This document shows, piece by piece, positions 39,801 to 46,650 of a stretch of 64,000 bases of DNA (position 1 is its first letter; each line of letters begins with the position of its first letter). The notes under the pieces were generated by a model. The model was given only the letters and a program-made list of their open reading frames with translations, searched no databases and was not told the DNA's origin. Origin of the DNA: Balaenoptera acutorostrata (Eukaryota; Chordata; Mammalia; Artiodactyla; Balaenopteridae); the NCBI RefSeq assembly GCF_949987535.1, contig NC_080074.1, positions 37,679,641 through 37,743,640 of the forward strand. The letters are read 5' to 3'. The position numbers and the translations under genes were made by a program.

Positions 39801-40297
39801 CTGTGGAAATACACAAGCACCCATGGAAGACAGGGGATTCGGGAGGAGCGTCCCGCCGCACGCCGCCAGGAAGCGGAGAAGGGGCTCCGCTCCCTACCAG
39901 GCAGCGCATCCTGGCCCCGCCAGTGCCAGCCCCGCCGCGTACCTCTTTCCGCTCGACTTCCGCTACGGGACACCACCCTTCACTGGGCGGGACGTCTCTC
40001 CGCCTTCCTGAACGCCCCGCCCACCAGCCATTCACCTGATCCGCTCTCGGCTTCCACCTGGAGGCGCGCCTCCGAGGGCTGGGCCTCCGCCTCCGCCTCC
40101 GCCGCCGATCTCAGTGCCGCCAGCACTGTCTCCGGGGGCAAGTCGACCACTTGCTCCCACACGGACTCCGTGTAGAAGTCCACCGTATGTGCACTGGAAA
40201 TGGACAGGGCTTCCGTCAGGAACCGCAGCAGCCCCTGCAACTTGGCACGCAACGTGGACAGGTCCTGGGTCACCGGGAGCGGCCCAGAAGCCGCCAT
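8659..40297 (-). CDS. METTL25: METTL25, methyltransferase-like protein 25 (partial; exons 1-5 of a longer gene)
   Basis: The coding exons are 40297-40036, 21193-21029, 20542-20436, 12300-11701 and 8806-8659. All junctions are AG/GT and the phases agree (1, 1, 0, 0, 1), giving 427 codons with no stop. The start ATG at 40297-40295 has a strong Kozak context (G at -3, G at +4). Residues 179-189 carry the glycine-rich S-adenosylmethionine loop (DLGSGKG at 181-187) of class I Rossmann-fold methyltransferases, and residues 379-416 hold the conserved DCLMVGLHTCGDLAPN and GCCYHLL blocks typical of METTL25. The substrate is not firmly established for the family, so the enzyme role is inferred from motifs. 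The remaining C-terminal exons are not seen between position 1 and 8658 and presumably lie beyond the left edge. The gene is divergent from CCDC59. Confidence 0.95.
9520..9680. repeat. MIR fragment
   Basis: TTCCTCTTCTGTAAAATGAG, then GTACCTCACCTCAATGGGTT, then CATCCAATAAAATTCAGTAA, the MIR 3' half. A short CATCATCATCATCATG run follows. Confidence 0.65.
10918..11257 (-). mobile_element. CHR-type tRNA-derived SINE
   Basis: Full-length, reverse orientation, in METTL25 intron 4. Its head is CCAGGGAAGCCCC read on the plus strand and its tail is a T-rich TTTATTTATTTATTTATTT run at 10941. A pol III B-box-like GGTTCGAGCCC is present on the minus strand. It is flanked by AAATTTTTT-like repeats. It carries a local duplication of CTCTTCATCGCGGTGCG at about 11031-11072 that the other copies here lack. 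Confidence 0.9.
11701..12300 (-). CDS. METTL25: METTL25 exon 4 (SAM-binding loop and linker)
   Basis: A long 600 nt phase-0 exon, acceptor TTCTTTAG|ATA and donor CTGGAG|GTAATT. It encodes residues 179-378. It opens with IIDLGSGKGYLSSFLSLKYG, motif I of class I methyltransferases, followed by GIDSSNTN, the expected motif II acidic position. The rest is a Lys/Glu/Ser-rich, probably disordered insertion that ends in ITADSELHDIIKDLE. No frame damage is seen over the full 200 codons, consistent with a functional gene. Confidence 0.96.
13123..13448 (+). mobile_element. CHR-type SINE inserted in L1
   Basis: Starts GGGCTTCCCTGGTGGCACAG and ends in AATAAATAAATAAATT followed by A-rich tail material. 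It is flanked by imperfect AAAACTA(C/T)A repeats at 13114-13122 and 13449-13457, and the L1 reading continues across them. The A-box (TGGCACAGTGG) and B-box (GGTTCGAGCCC) of its tRNA-derived head are visible. Confidence 0.9.
13921..14244 (+). mobile_element. CHR-type SINE with 14 bp target-site duplication
   Basis: A full-length copy in the same orientation as its neighbour 0.5 kb upstream. The exact duplication AAGACAAGCCACCA lies at 13907-13920 and 14245-14258, so the integration is clean and probably young. It interrupts the same L1. Confidence 0.95.
15698..15800 (-). other. Possible cryptic METTL25 exon in intron 3
   Basis: On the minus strand a 103 nt segment is bounded by TTTTCCCCAG at its 5' side and the near-consensus donor AGTGAG|GTGAGT. 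One frame is open across it. If spliced between exons 3 and 4 it would shift frame and stop after 18 codons. There is no direct evidence of use, and it could be part of an old repeat. Confidence 0.2.
16906..16983. mobile_element. 78 bp palindromic mariner-type MITE
   Basis: The ends are inverted: TTGGGTTGGCCAAAAAGTTC at the left and the near-complement at the right (ACTTTTTGGCCAGCCCAA). Flanking TA dinucleotides at 16904-16905 and 16984-16985 fit mariner target-site duplication. Almost the whole element can fold into one hairpin. Confidence 0.85.
17209..17472 (+). mobile_element. Older CHR-type SINE with 15 bp target-site duplication
   Basis: It begins GGGGCTTCCCTGGTGGCACA and lacks the middle CAACTACTGAGCCTG-type segment of the younger copies, so it is a different subfamily. 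It is flanked by AAGAATACA(A/C)CAAGT at 17194-17208 and 17473-17487. It splits the L2. Confidence 0.9.
18241..18298. repeat. Short direct duplication, period 37
   Basis: CCTTTAATACAGGTTTTTTT occurs at 18241 and again at 18278, with similar A-rich spacers. Confidence 0.8.
18493..18607 (+). mobile_element. Short tRNA-derived SINE (old CHR-1-like)
   Basis: TAGTGGTTAAGACTCTGTGC, then GGGTTCAATCCCTAGTCAGG (B box) and CACAGCCAAAAACAAAAAAC. This is the shorter, diverged tRNA-only form, truncated at its 5' end. Confidence 0.7.
19380..19560 (-). mobile_element. Probable antisense L1 3' fragment
   Basis: AATATTCATCCATGTGTTAT and the following GTACAGCAGCAGTTTGTTAA recall the antisense of the L1 3' region, as in the better copy at 47630-48180. 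Diverged; boundaries uncertain. Confidence 0.4.
20436..20542 (-). CDS. METTL25: METTL25 exon 3
   Basis: A 107 nt exon with acceptor TTGTTCAG|AT and donor AAGCAG|GTAAGA. It encodes residues 143-178, with the block KKSHEVQAMSELISSIADYC leading to GIKQ, and it ends in phase 0 just before the SAM-binding loop in exon 4. Confidence 0.95.
21029..21193 (-). CDS. METTL25: METTL25 exon 2
   Basis: A 165 nt phase-1 exon, acceptor TTTTTTAG|AT and donor ACTG|GTAGGT. It encodes residues 88-142, including ITDFPKIFCETSQKLVSVEA and SVQNLGICTPFEQLLVALRG, the conserved helical N-terminal region of the METTL25 family. A short CA-rich stretch abuts the donor side. It lies only 486 bp from exon 3, so the two exons form a tight pair between two long introns. 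Confidence 0.95.
21690..22205 (+). repeat. Probable MLT1-like LTR (ERVL-MaLR)
   Basis: Ends with TTTTAGTCACTGAGTTTTTA and CTATTCTAATGGATACAC, similar to the MLT1 3' end. The 5' part is too diverged to bound. Confidence 0.4.
22206..24224. other. METTL25 intron 1, nothing recognised
   Basis: AT-rich; a small (GA) run at about 23476-23489 is the only structure noted. The short open frames here show no family resemblance. Confidence 0.5.
24225..24460 (+). repeat. MIR
   Basis: TACTATGGGCCAGGCACTGT, then CCCCACTTACAGAGGAAGAA, then GAGAGGCTGCAATTAAGCCA follow the MIR core and 3' half. Confidence 0.7.
25300..25560 (+). repeat. L2 fragment
   Basis: CCCAAAACTGAACTGAAAGT, then CAGTCACCCATTAAACCTAA resemble the middle of L2. 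A C-rich tract (CCCCCCCTCCCCCCCCC) is at about 25513. Confidence 0.45.
26505..26850 (+). repeat. L2 3' fragment
   Basis: CAGGTCTTTGCACTTGTTTT, TCAAATGTCACCATTTCAGT, TAGCACTTATCACCGTCTGA and CAGGTACTCAATGAATGAAT occur in L2 order. Confidence 0.75.
26860..27120 (+). repeat. MIR with embedded CA microsatellite
   Basis: MIR text (GACTTGATATCTTCATCTAT, AAAATGGGGGCAAACATCTA, CAGTGCCTAGAATATAGTAG) is split by an AT/CA-rich expansion, with a pure (AC)14 at 27052-27079. Confidence 0.65.
27121..28964. other. METTL25 intron 1, nothing recognised
   Basis: No gene or well-bounded repeat identified. Confidence 0.45.
28965..29150. mobile_element. Possible hAT-type MITE
   Basis: Inverted ends: CAGCGGTTCTTATCCTGAGG on the left and GAGATTAAGAATCACT on the right, with a central AT-rich body, as in MER-class DNA elements. 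Confidence 0.35.
29151..31849. other. METTL25 intron 1, mostly unrecognised
   Basis: Only a weak L2/MIR-like stretch near 31330-31450 (CTATATGCCAGAAACTGTTC) is suggestive. Confidence 0.4.
31850..32230 (+). repeat. Probable MLT1-like LTR
   Basis: AGACAGCACCCACTACCCCC, CAAGTGGACTGTGAAACCGT and CTACCCCACAGAAACTGTGT resemble the 3' half of MLT1-type MaLR LTRs. Confidence 0.4.
33390..34035 (+). repeat. L2 3' half
   Basis: CAGAGTAAAAGCCAAGCCCT, ATGGTCTGCAAGTCCCACAT, CATAGGCTCCACATACGCAG and GAAGGCACTCAGTAAACATT follow L2. A microsatellite sits inside it. Confidence 0.75.
33852..33888. repeat. (GT)n-(GC)n microsatellite
   Basis: About 15 GT units followed by GCGCGC, a potential Z-DNA-forming alternating purine-pyrimidine tract within L2. 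Confidence 0.95.
34040..34235 (+). repeat. MIR
   Basis: AAGTAGGTACTATAATTATC, CCATTTTATGGATGAGGAAC, TGAGGCACAAAGAGTTGTAG and GCCAGGACTTGAACCAGGCA match MIR. Confidence 0.8.
34243..34612 (-). mobile_element. MLT1-type solo LTR (ERVL-MaLR)
   Basis: Read on the minus strand it has the MaLR LTR layout. On plus: ATTAGTCTGCTCAAGATGCC, GACTGGGTGGCTTATACGAC, TTCTCACTGGGTCCTCACAT and ATTGGATTAGGGCACCACCC, ending in a 13-base G run (34576-34588) and ACACAATTCAAACC. Non-coding. Confidence 0.7.
34950..35395 (+). repeat. L2 3' fragment
   Basis: CATCAGGGCCTCTGCGCTCC, CTATCTGGAATGCTCTGCCT and a TGAATGAATGAATGAATGA end, in L2 order. Confidence 0.75.
35850..35960 (+). repeat. L2/MIR-type tail fragment
   Basis: TTCATCAAATATTTATCAAC, ACCAGGCACCATTCTAGGCA and GATACAACGGTGAACAAAAC. 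Confidence 0.6.
36060..36300 (+). repeat. MIR
   Basis: GACTCTGTGGAGTCAGATGA, ACAAGCTGTGCACCTAGTAA and CAAATGGGGAAAACAGAACC match MIR. Confidence 0.65.
36556..36732 (+). mobile_element. L1-like untranslated fragment fused to the LDB2 retrocopy
   Basis: The GC-rich stretch from CAGCACTGGAGCCTACCCGG to AGACCCTCCAACACTAGCAG resembles the untranslated region of cetartiodactyl L1 elements from memory of that family. It abuts the LDB2 homology with no gap. Family and strand need a repeat-library comparison. Confidence 0.5.
36733..38868 (+). pseudogene. LDB2P: Processed pseudogene of LDB2 (LIM domain-binding 2), 5'-truncated
   Basis: This intronless copy starts in the LIM-binding protein core (TLIPRYFSTV) and continues through LYYILKHSKESYH, FTKVCTEGRLILEFTFDDLM, RSILAMHAQ, LNYLRLCVILEP-like and SRHKTYNL blocks, ending with KSENPPPQASQ and a stop near 37750. 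LDB2-specific residues (STV, DLYYILKHSKESYH, TKVCTEGRLILEF) favour LDB2 over LDB1. A long 3' UTR follows, with AATAAA at 38837-38842 and a 12-base A tail at 38857-38868, the hallmark of L1-mediated retrocopying. Defects: a frameshift between 36763 and 36784, in-frame TGA at 36847 and 36985, and a 142 nt insertion at 37378-37519. It lies antisense in METTL25 intron 1. LDB2 itself is an adaptor for LIM-homeodomain factors; this copy cannot make the full protein. Confidence 0.9.
39150..39520 (+). repeat. L2 fragment
   Basis: TACTGAAATGGCCTTCTAAC, TGGCCTCTCAGATTTGCCCT and CAAAGCTTTCTCATCCTACT fit L2; GGGCCTCCGCAATTCCGTGG marks the later part. It lies 0.5 kb from the CpG island. Confidence 0.6.
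40036..40297 (-). CDS. METTL25: METTL25 exon 1 (coding part)
   Basis: Codes for residues 1-87 plus one base, starting MAASGPLPVTQDLSTLRAKL. The donor is GATCAG|GTGAAT, with the last exon base at 40036. The exon is CpG-rich and contains a short hexamer-like GGCGGA run that encodes an alternating Glu-Ala tract (EAEAEAEA). The open frame extends upstream to 40330 without an ATG, so the 40297 ATG is chosen as the start. Confidence 0.93.
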
Positions 40298-40481
40298 GAC
40301 GCCCACCCTCCCGGGCTGTAGGTGGCGCAAACGTGGCCAAAAGGCAAGGGCTCAGTGGAAAGTGTAGGCCGGATAAGTAGAATTCCGATCTGGACTGTGG
40401 GTGGGCGGCTGATTGCTTCTGCCTGATGACGTATTTTTTACCGCGCCAGTTGTGTTTTTCTGGCGCCGCGGTTGGGGTGCC
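40298..40481. promoter_or_regulatory. Bidirectional METTL25/CCDC59 promoter
   Basis: The 184 bp between the two ATGs must contain both 5' UTRs and both core promoters. A GC box-like GGGTGGGCGG lies at 40399-40408 and a CRE-like TGACGTA at 40427-40433. No TATA box is evident in a plausible position, as expected for a CpG-island housekeeping promoter. The exact start sites cannot be read from sequence. Confidence 0.75.
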
Positions 40482-40635
40482 ATGGCGCCGGTAAGGCATG
40501 CAGCAAGGGGTCAGAGAGGGAGCTTTGGGACGCGTGGCGAAGGAGTTTCACTGGTCGGATTCAGAAATAAGAATATGAAACGGAGGACGTGGCGACCTAA
40601 TCATCCGCAAGCCTTCGCGGGGAGCGTTCGCGAGG
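40482..40635 (+). CDS. CCDC59: CCDC59 exon 1
   Basis: ATG at 40482 in a good context (GTGCCATGG). Encodes [20 protein letters not shown] through SVRE plus one base; the donor is CGAGG|GTATGT. It lies inside the CpG island and starts 184 bp from the METTL25 ATG on the opposite strand. Confidence 0.94.
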
Positions 40636-43600
40636 GTATGTATGTAAGAAGGCAGGCTTTTACAAGTCCTCGGGCCTGCGAAATCTTAGGATACGCGATC
40701 CGCCCAAGCTGGGAAGGATTTAGGAACCAGACCGAGCCGTACTTGGGGCAGAGAAATCTATTCTTAAATCTGCTGAAGCCGTGGGCTTCTCAGAGTTCTG
40801 GATGGGAAGGCGAGGCAGTGTTGCTCTAAATCTTTCAACATTTTCCTCGACTTAATCCCATTTTTTAATGATAACTCTTTTTCTCTACAATTTCCCCGTG
40901 AAACCGTAAGCAGAGAGAATCTATGAGTCCATTTGTGCATGTATTACGGTAAAGGATAGAAGGCGGGGCCGGAAATGTACTGCCCCACCGTCTTGCTGAT
41001 GACAAATACCCCAGAGCCCTCCAGTCTTCTCTTACTGTGTTTATGTGCTTCGTTTTAGTTTGTGTTTTTCATTTTGTCTTGCTGTTTGTAAGTACTTTTA
41101 AAACCCATTTGGAATGTATAAATCTTAAATAGTTTTCTGATAATTGCTGTTGAGAAAGTTGTACACCGTCTTTCCTCGTTTGCGTTGAATTACTTTAGAA
41201 AATCAGTCGTAGAGTATTTTCTCTAACGTAAGGTAATAGATGTGAGGGTTTTTTCCCGCAGGTATTTAGTGAAGACCTAAGTTAAGTGTTTTAGATGAAT
41301 TAAGAAATCTGTTTGATTTGTGAATACAATAAGTTGGAGTTGTGCAACACTCTAGTCTTTTTTCCTTCTTTGAGATTCTTTAGTTCTGCACAATTACTGT
41401 TAGCCTGGTCTTTTTGCGAAGGACCAGTATACTGTTTATTCCATTAGCTTAAACTTGTTTTCTTGAAATAACGTTTTAAAGCAAAACATAATGTAATTCT
41501 AGCATCTAAACGTGATGATGTAAAAAGTTTTTAATTTTAATTTAGCAACTACATTTTTCATGCAAATTATTTTCTCAGAAAGCAATTCATGACTGACATA
41601 TTCTTCAACAGGACAAGGCTTTGCATTTCGAAGAAAACTAAAAATTCAGCAAAATTACAAGAAGTTGATATGGAGGGAAAAGAAGGCTCAAACCTCACGG
41701 GAATCCCAGTTCACAGATCGGTACCCTGATCATCTGAAACATCTCTATTTAGCTGAAGAGGAAAGACTCAGGAAGCAGCTTAGAAAAGCTGACCAGTCTT
41801 TGTTAGAACAAGTTGACCAGCCTCTGTCAGAAGAACAAGTTGATCAGCCTTTGCCAGAAGAGCAGTGTAGCATTGACCAAGCTTTGTGTGAAGAACATTG
41901 TAGCATTGAGCAGCCTCATGCAGAAGAACAATGTAGCATAAGAATAAAGTATGTATTACCATCTTTTGAAATTCTTCATTGTAGATGTAAGTAGGGTTTT
42001 AGGAAAGAGATTACAGAACAATTTCTGTAGTAATTGGGATTTTCCTTAAGGCATATTAGAAGTCACGGGTAATTATGTGAAAATATTTTCACGGAGGCTT
42101 TCATGTTAGCTTAAATGACTATAAGTCAGGTAGGCTTAATAGAAGAAGTAATGGAATGGGAATTAAGAGACCTGGGTTTTAGATTTCAGCCTCTCAAGTA
42201 CATTTAACTTACTTGGTTGGACCATGGTTAACTCCTGTTATTAATGTATGTTTTTTAAAAAAATCTAATTTTTGAGAGGTATTATAGTGTAGTGCTTAAC
42301 ATCGTGGACTTTGGAGCTGGCTTTAATATGTTGGTGCCCAATGTCCTCTTCTCTAAAATGCAAATAATAATAGTAAGTATGTAATTTATAGCTGCTATGT
42401 TGTACAACCCCAGAATGGATTATTTACGGACTATGGTATCTTAGACCTATTTCAGATGTTGTGAAGATTAAATGAGTTCATTAATATAGGTGTTTAAAAA
42501 GGCATGTGATTCATGGGAAGTGCTACATGAGTGTTAACTGCTACTACTACTGTTATTATTAACCTGGATTTTTTTTTTCCCCAGAGGACATAGACTTGGT
42601 TGCAATTAAAAAAACAAATAAAATGGAATAGAGACAAGTTGGTCAAAGAACTTTGGGATTAAAGTTCATGTACACCCACAAGGTCCTTCATAACGTCCTT
42701 CAAATTAATGCCTTTTTCAGTCTGTCATTTCTACCATTCATATGTGGTTTCCTGTTTTTAAACATTTTCAGATCTTTCAGAGCTTTCTGTATTTTCCCTG
42801 GTTGAAATATTTCTCCAAGACTTTCCATTTACTATTTTCTGTATCTTGAAAGCTGTAACAAAATTTCTAATATGTTATTTGGACATTTTACTGATAAAAT
42901 TAATGTCCTCTTTCTTTCAAATTCTCTTCACCCCCACCCCTTAAGTTGCATTAGTGAGATTTGACTATACAAGTGCTATTTGACATAATTGTGTCATAAT
43001 TTTGCTTATATTATTTTTAATACTTGTGATTTGTTTTCATTTATCTTGCAAAGTTCCATTACTATTCCAAAGAAAAATAAAAAGAAAACATCAAATCAAA
43101 AAGCACAGGAAGAGTATGAGCAGATACAAGCTAAGCGTGCTGCTAAGAGACAAGTAAGATCTACTTTTAAAATATTTAGATTCATGTTTCTTCATCCTAA
43201 GTGTATATGTAAGCTTTTCTTCTTAATATGGGGCACATAGTATGCCCTCTGTAAATACTTGCTGAGTAAATGAATAATCTGAGAAGAGCTGGAGAATTTC
43301 AACATTCAGATTCCTTGACTGTTTATATTACCCTTGAGAGGTGATAGTAGTAGTCAAGAATAGGATTTTAAAGGTACTGCTCATAGGTTAATAATATGAG
43401 CATCTGGGACAGTGTTTCTCAAGAGTAAGGTCCAGATAGTTAACAAGTGCCTCAAGAGATTATGCATAATAAAATTTGAGAACTACTAATTTTAAAAAAA
43501 GTAGATGATTTTCATAAATTTACATTAAAGAGTTGGTCTTGCTTATTAAAAACGTTACTAGATTAACTTAGCAAAAAGTTACCACACTTTGTTATCATTC

Positions 43601-45055
43601 AGAAACCCAAAATTATAACAGCCTTTTTCAAATGAGCAGAACAAAAGTATCCACAGCTTCAACAAAATTATTTTATTTGTGGATAATTCTTGTTTATTAT
43701 ATTGAAGCTATATTAATCTATCACTTTAAAAAGGAGAGCACATCAATCAAAAATACCCCAAAGATGGCGCTGACATATAATTTCTTTTATGTCTTAGCTT
43801 TACAAATTGTGTAATTAAGAAATCTGGAAGTTTAACATCTAAAATTCGTATGATTATTCTTAAACCGATGGCAGACTAGGGTAAAGCAGAAACATTTCTC
43901 CATGGAAAAACTGGACCTTTGTTTCATAGTTTGTTAAGATTATGCATATTTTTAACCAACCTTCTGATACCTGCCACCTTTGGAAATAGTATACCAGATG
44001 AAATATGGACCATTATACTGTAAAACATTTTACTAGTTCAAAAAAAACTTCCTTTATGTATATATAAATGTTACATCTTTGTAATCGTGAAAATTGAGCA
44101 TCAGCCCCTTATCCGTAAGGTGAAGATAGATCCTAGCATAGGAAGTTTTAAAAGAATGGACTATGCTGTGACATACATGAAAGCACTTTGTTAATTATGT
44201 CACCGTACAAACGTAAGGCTGTGTCATTTGGGGGCTATGTGCGTTACAGGGGAAACTGAAAAACAGTTCACATATTGCATTATTTAAGAATTTTTAACTT
44301 ATATTTAAGAATATTGTATTTCAAGTAGTGACTTTCAGGTCTATATAACTTCAAATTATTTTTCTTTAAACTCCAATGAATTTGAGTCTTTATCTTTGCA
44401 AATCAAATGAGCATGATAATTCTTAAATAATCAAAACCATAATACCTAGCACAATATTTTACATATATATAGTTTGTAGTCAATAAATGCTTCTTGAATT
44501 AAATCTGGATCAGATGGCAAATTAAAAAGAATACCAGATATTCTGGAAATGATTTGTGTTACATGGACTAGATAACCTCTAACGTCACTTCTGACTCTTC
44601 AGTGGATCTAATTAAATGTGAAACCATTAAATAAATGTGCCTTCTTTCTTCTGTGCTTTAATTTTATTTGTATACAAATAATTAAAATTGTTTAATAACT
44701 TTACATTATTCTATGGCATAGCATGTATCATAGCGGCAGAGGGTACACTGCTGCACTTACGAGTAACACTTCACATTTTGCAAAATATAAGACAAACCTG
44801 AAGTGTTTGCATGGTGATAGCTATTTCAACAAAATTATTGAACAATATCTATTGTTTATTACTAATGAAAATTATACATGTTAATAATTTCAGGAATTTG
44901 AGAGGAGAAAACAAGAGAGAGAAGATGCTCAAAGGCTCTACAAAAAGAAGAAAATGGAAGTGTTCAAAATATTGAACAAAAAGACTAAAAAGGGGCAACC
45001 AAACTTGAATTTACAAATGGAGTATCTTCTAAAAAAACTACAAGAAAAAAATTAG
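40482..45055 (+). CDS. CCDC59: CCDC59 (TAP26), coiled-coil domain-containing protein 59, complete
   Basis: Four exons join in frame: 40482-40635, 41612-41948, 43054-43153 and 44894-45055 (TAG at 45053-45055), giving 250 residues. The family protein is a nuclear partner of the lung transcription factor TTF-1/NKX2-1 and is related to yeast Fyv7-like pre-rRNA processing proteins (established knowledge; this window shows only the sequence). The N-terminus is basic ([18 protein letters not shown]). Residues 111-161 form a Gln/Glu-rich degenerate repeat. The C-terminus is a strongly charged helix ([20 protein letters not shown], then [19 protein letters not shown]) that gives the coiled-coil and nucleolar-like basic character. 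As I recall it, the human protein is 241 residues; the extra length here sits in the repeat. The gene is head to head with METTL25. Confidence 0.95.
41612..41948 (+). CDS. CCDC59: CCDC59 exon 2 with acidic repeat
   Basis: 337 nt, acceptor TTCAACAG|GAC and donor ATAAA|GTATGT (phase 2). Residues 52-163 include the conserved block [14 protein letters not shown] and [20 protein letters not shown]. Positions 41788-41940 contain about five degenerate units of the form [V/I]-D/E-Q-P-L-x-E-E-Q, some ending CSI. Confidence 0.94.
42270..42570 (+). repeat. MIR in CCDC59 intron 2
   Basis: GTGTAGTGCTTAACATCGTG, GACTTTGGAGCTGGCTTTAA and CTCTAAAATGCAAATAATAA follow MIR; the rest is diverged. Confidence 0.6.
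43054..43153 (+). CDS. CCDC59: CCDC59 exon 3
   Basis: 100 nt, acceptor CTTGCAAAG|TTCC and donor AGACAA|GTAAGA. Encodes residues 164-197 ([20 protein letters not shown], then [13 protein letters not shown]), the basic run that starts the C-terminal helix. It ends in phase 0. Confidence 0.95.
43154..44893. other. CCDC59: CCDC59 intron 3
   Basis: 1.74 kb, GT...AG. It contains possible short hAT-like remains around 43410-43490 (AGTGTTTCTCAAGAGTAAGG) but no gene. Confidence 0.7.
44894..45055 (+). CDS. CCDC59: CCDC59 exon 4 and stop
   Basis: Acceptor AATTTCAG|GAA; 53 codons followed by TAG. Encodes [20 protein letters not shown], then [18 protein letters not shown] and the ending LLKKLQEKN. The Lys/Glu heptad-like pattern supports a coiled coil. 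Confidence 0.95.
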   Translation, partial: EFERRKQEREDAQRLYKKKKMEVFKILNKKTKKGQPNLNLQMEYLLKKLQEKN

Positions 45056-45530
45056 GTCAGACATGTTGCCTGATTAATCAAGTGTTAAAATATCTGCTGG
45101 CTATTGAGTTCTCTTCTGTATGTACTGTCCCTCCTAACAGTTAACTAAATTTGTCAACACAGACTGGATTGCTAAGCTATACTCAATATAAAATGTCCAA
45201 ATATGTTTGTTTTTCTAAAAGAAAATTTTCTATATATGCTCTGCATTATATATGATTTGTTTCTTATTTATTTGCTGCTGAAGGAAGGTTGGCCTTAAAA
45301 ACTGGAAGAGGGAACTTCCCTGGCAGTCCAGTGGTTAAGACTCCACGCTTCCACTGCAGGGGCCACAGGTTCCATCCGTGGTCGGGGAACTAAGATCCCG
45401 AATGCTGCTTGGTATGGCCAAAAAAAAAAGGAACTGAAAGAACCTGCTATTTGAGCAACAGATTCAAGCATGTAATAACTTTTATACCATATGAAATTCA
45501 GATGAAATAAAGTGTTTGTTTTGAAAATAA
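45056..45530 (+). other. CCDC59: CCDC59 3' UTR with poly(A) signal
   Basis: Sequence follows the TAG stop to a canonical AATAAA at 45506-45511, with a GT/T-rich element (GTGTTTGTTTTG) just after it. Cleavage is expected near 45525. The 3' UTR contains an exonised CHR-like SINE at 45305-45432. Confidence 0.6.
45305..45432 (+). mobile_element. Short CHR-1-like SINE in the CCDC59 3' UTR
   Basis: ACTTCCCTGGCAGTCCAGTG, then GGTCGGGGAACTAAGATCCC and an A tail. Likely duplication AACTG(G/A)AAGA on both sides. It is sense to CCDC59 and therefore probably within the mature mRNA. Confidence 0.8.
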
Positions 45531-46200
45531 GGGAGCAGAGCTTTCAACAAATCATTTCAATCAAATGTTTAAATTTAGCAATCAACTATTACGGTTTTGA
45601 AATTCCATAGTAATGGAATGGTGAAGGAGGCAGAGACTCCCCTTCGACTTTTTAATTTATTTTGAATTAAGTACATTTTATAGGGGGATGGTCTTTCCAG
45701 AAACCTGTAAGCAGGTTTATACCTTCAGTCCCCACCATATTATAGTGAGGTCTTTATAAAGCAGAGTTTGATATTTATAATCTTTTCCTTAAGTGGATGT
45801 ACATAGCTTGCTAGTGTAATATTTTTTGAATGATGATGGTAACGCAGCAGTGTCACAGCAGGAATTAAGCTTTCCAGATCCTGTGGGACCCTGTCATGTA
45901 AGAACATTGTTACTGGGCCTTACCAATGTTGCCTCTGTTGGTAGGTTTGTGAGCCAAAGGAAAGTACTGGAATACTGCTTCTCCTGCCTCCTTGCAATCA
46001 CTGCAAAATGAGAAAGGCCTGGTTATCATCATTAAAACAAAAGAACTGCAATAATACTCGTAAAACATAGCATAGTAAAGTGCAATCCTTTATAAGTGGT
46101 AACAGATGCAGCCCAATATTGCATTAAGGTTTTGGTAAGTCCTCCCACTCTACTGAGCATTCTGCATTTAAAAAGTACAAGCGGGGTGGGGGGGGGGGGG

Positions 46201-46505
46201 GGGCTTCCCTGGTGGCGCAGTGGTTGAGAATCTGCCTGCCAATGCAGGGCACACAGGTTCGAGCCCTGGTCTGGGAAGATCCCACATGCCGCGGAGCAAC
46301 TAGGCCCGTGAGCCACAACTACTGAGCCTGCATGTTTGGAGCCCGTGCTCCGCAACAAGAGAGGCCGCCATAGCGAGAGGCCCGCGCACCGCGATGAAGA
46401 GTGGCCCCCACTTGCCACAACTAGAGAAAGCCCTCGCACAGAAACGAAGACCCAATGCAGCCATAAATAAATAAATTAATTAATTAATTAAAAAAAAAAC
46501 TTAAA
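46201..46505 (+). mobile_element. CHR-type SINE with 12 bp target-site duplication
   Basis: GGGCTTCCCTGGTGGCGCAG to an AATTAATTAATTAAAAAAAA tail. AAAAAGTACAAG occurs at 46170-46181 and 46506-46517. A 16-base G run at 46188-46203 immediately precedes and overlaps its start. Confidence 0.92.
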
Positions 46506-46517
46506 AAAAAGTACAAG

Positions 46518-46650
46518 GGGGGAGACGCAAGAGGGAGGAGATATGGGGATATATGTGTATGTATAGCTGATTCACTTTGTTATAAAGCAGAAACTAACAC
46601 ACCATTGTAAAGCAGTTAGTTACACTCCAATAAAGACGTTAAAATAAATA
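46518..46650 (+). mobile_element. L1 3' end (5'-truncated)
   Basis: GAGGGAGGAGATATGGGGAT, TAGCTGATTCACTTTGTTAT and ACTCCAATAAAGACGTTAAA are the cetartiodactyl L1 3' UTR end, followed by an AAATAAATAAAT tail. Confidence 0.8.

Larger units (their letters stand above)
39830..40640. promoter_or_regulatory. CpG island over both first exons
   Basis: This stretch is visibly GC-rich and dense in CpG, in contrast to the AT-rich flanks. It covers METTL25 exon 1, the intergenic promoter and CCDC59 exon 1. The boundaries are approximate because no window statistics were computed. Confidence 0.75.

Noticed and set aside
39780..40175. Plus-strand open frames of up to 131 residues near the CpG island
   Set aside because: Antisense shadows of METTL25 exon 1, caused by high GC content.
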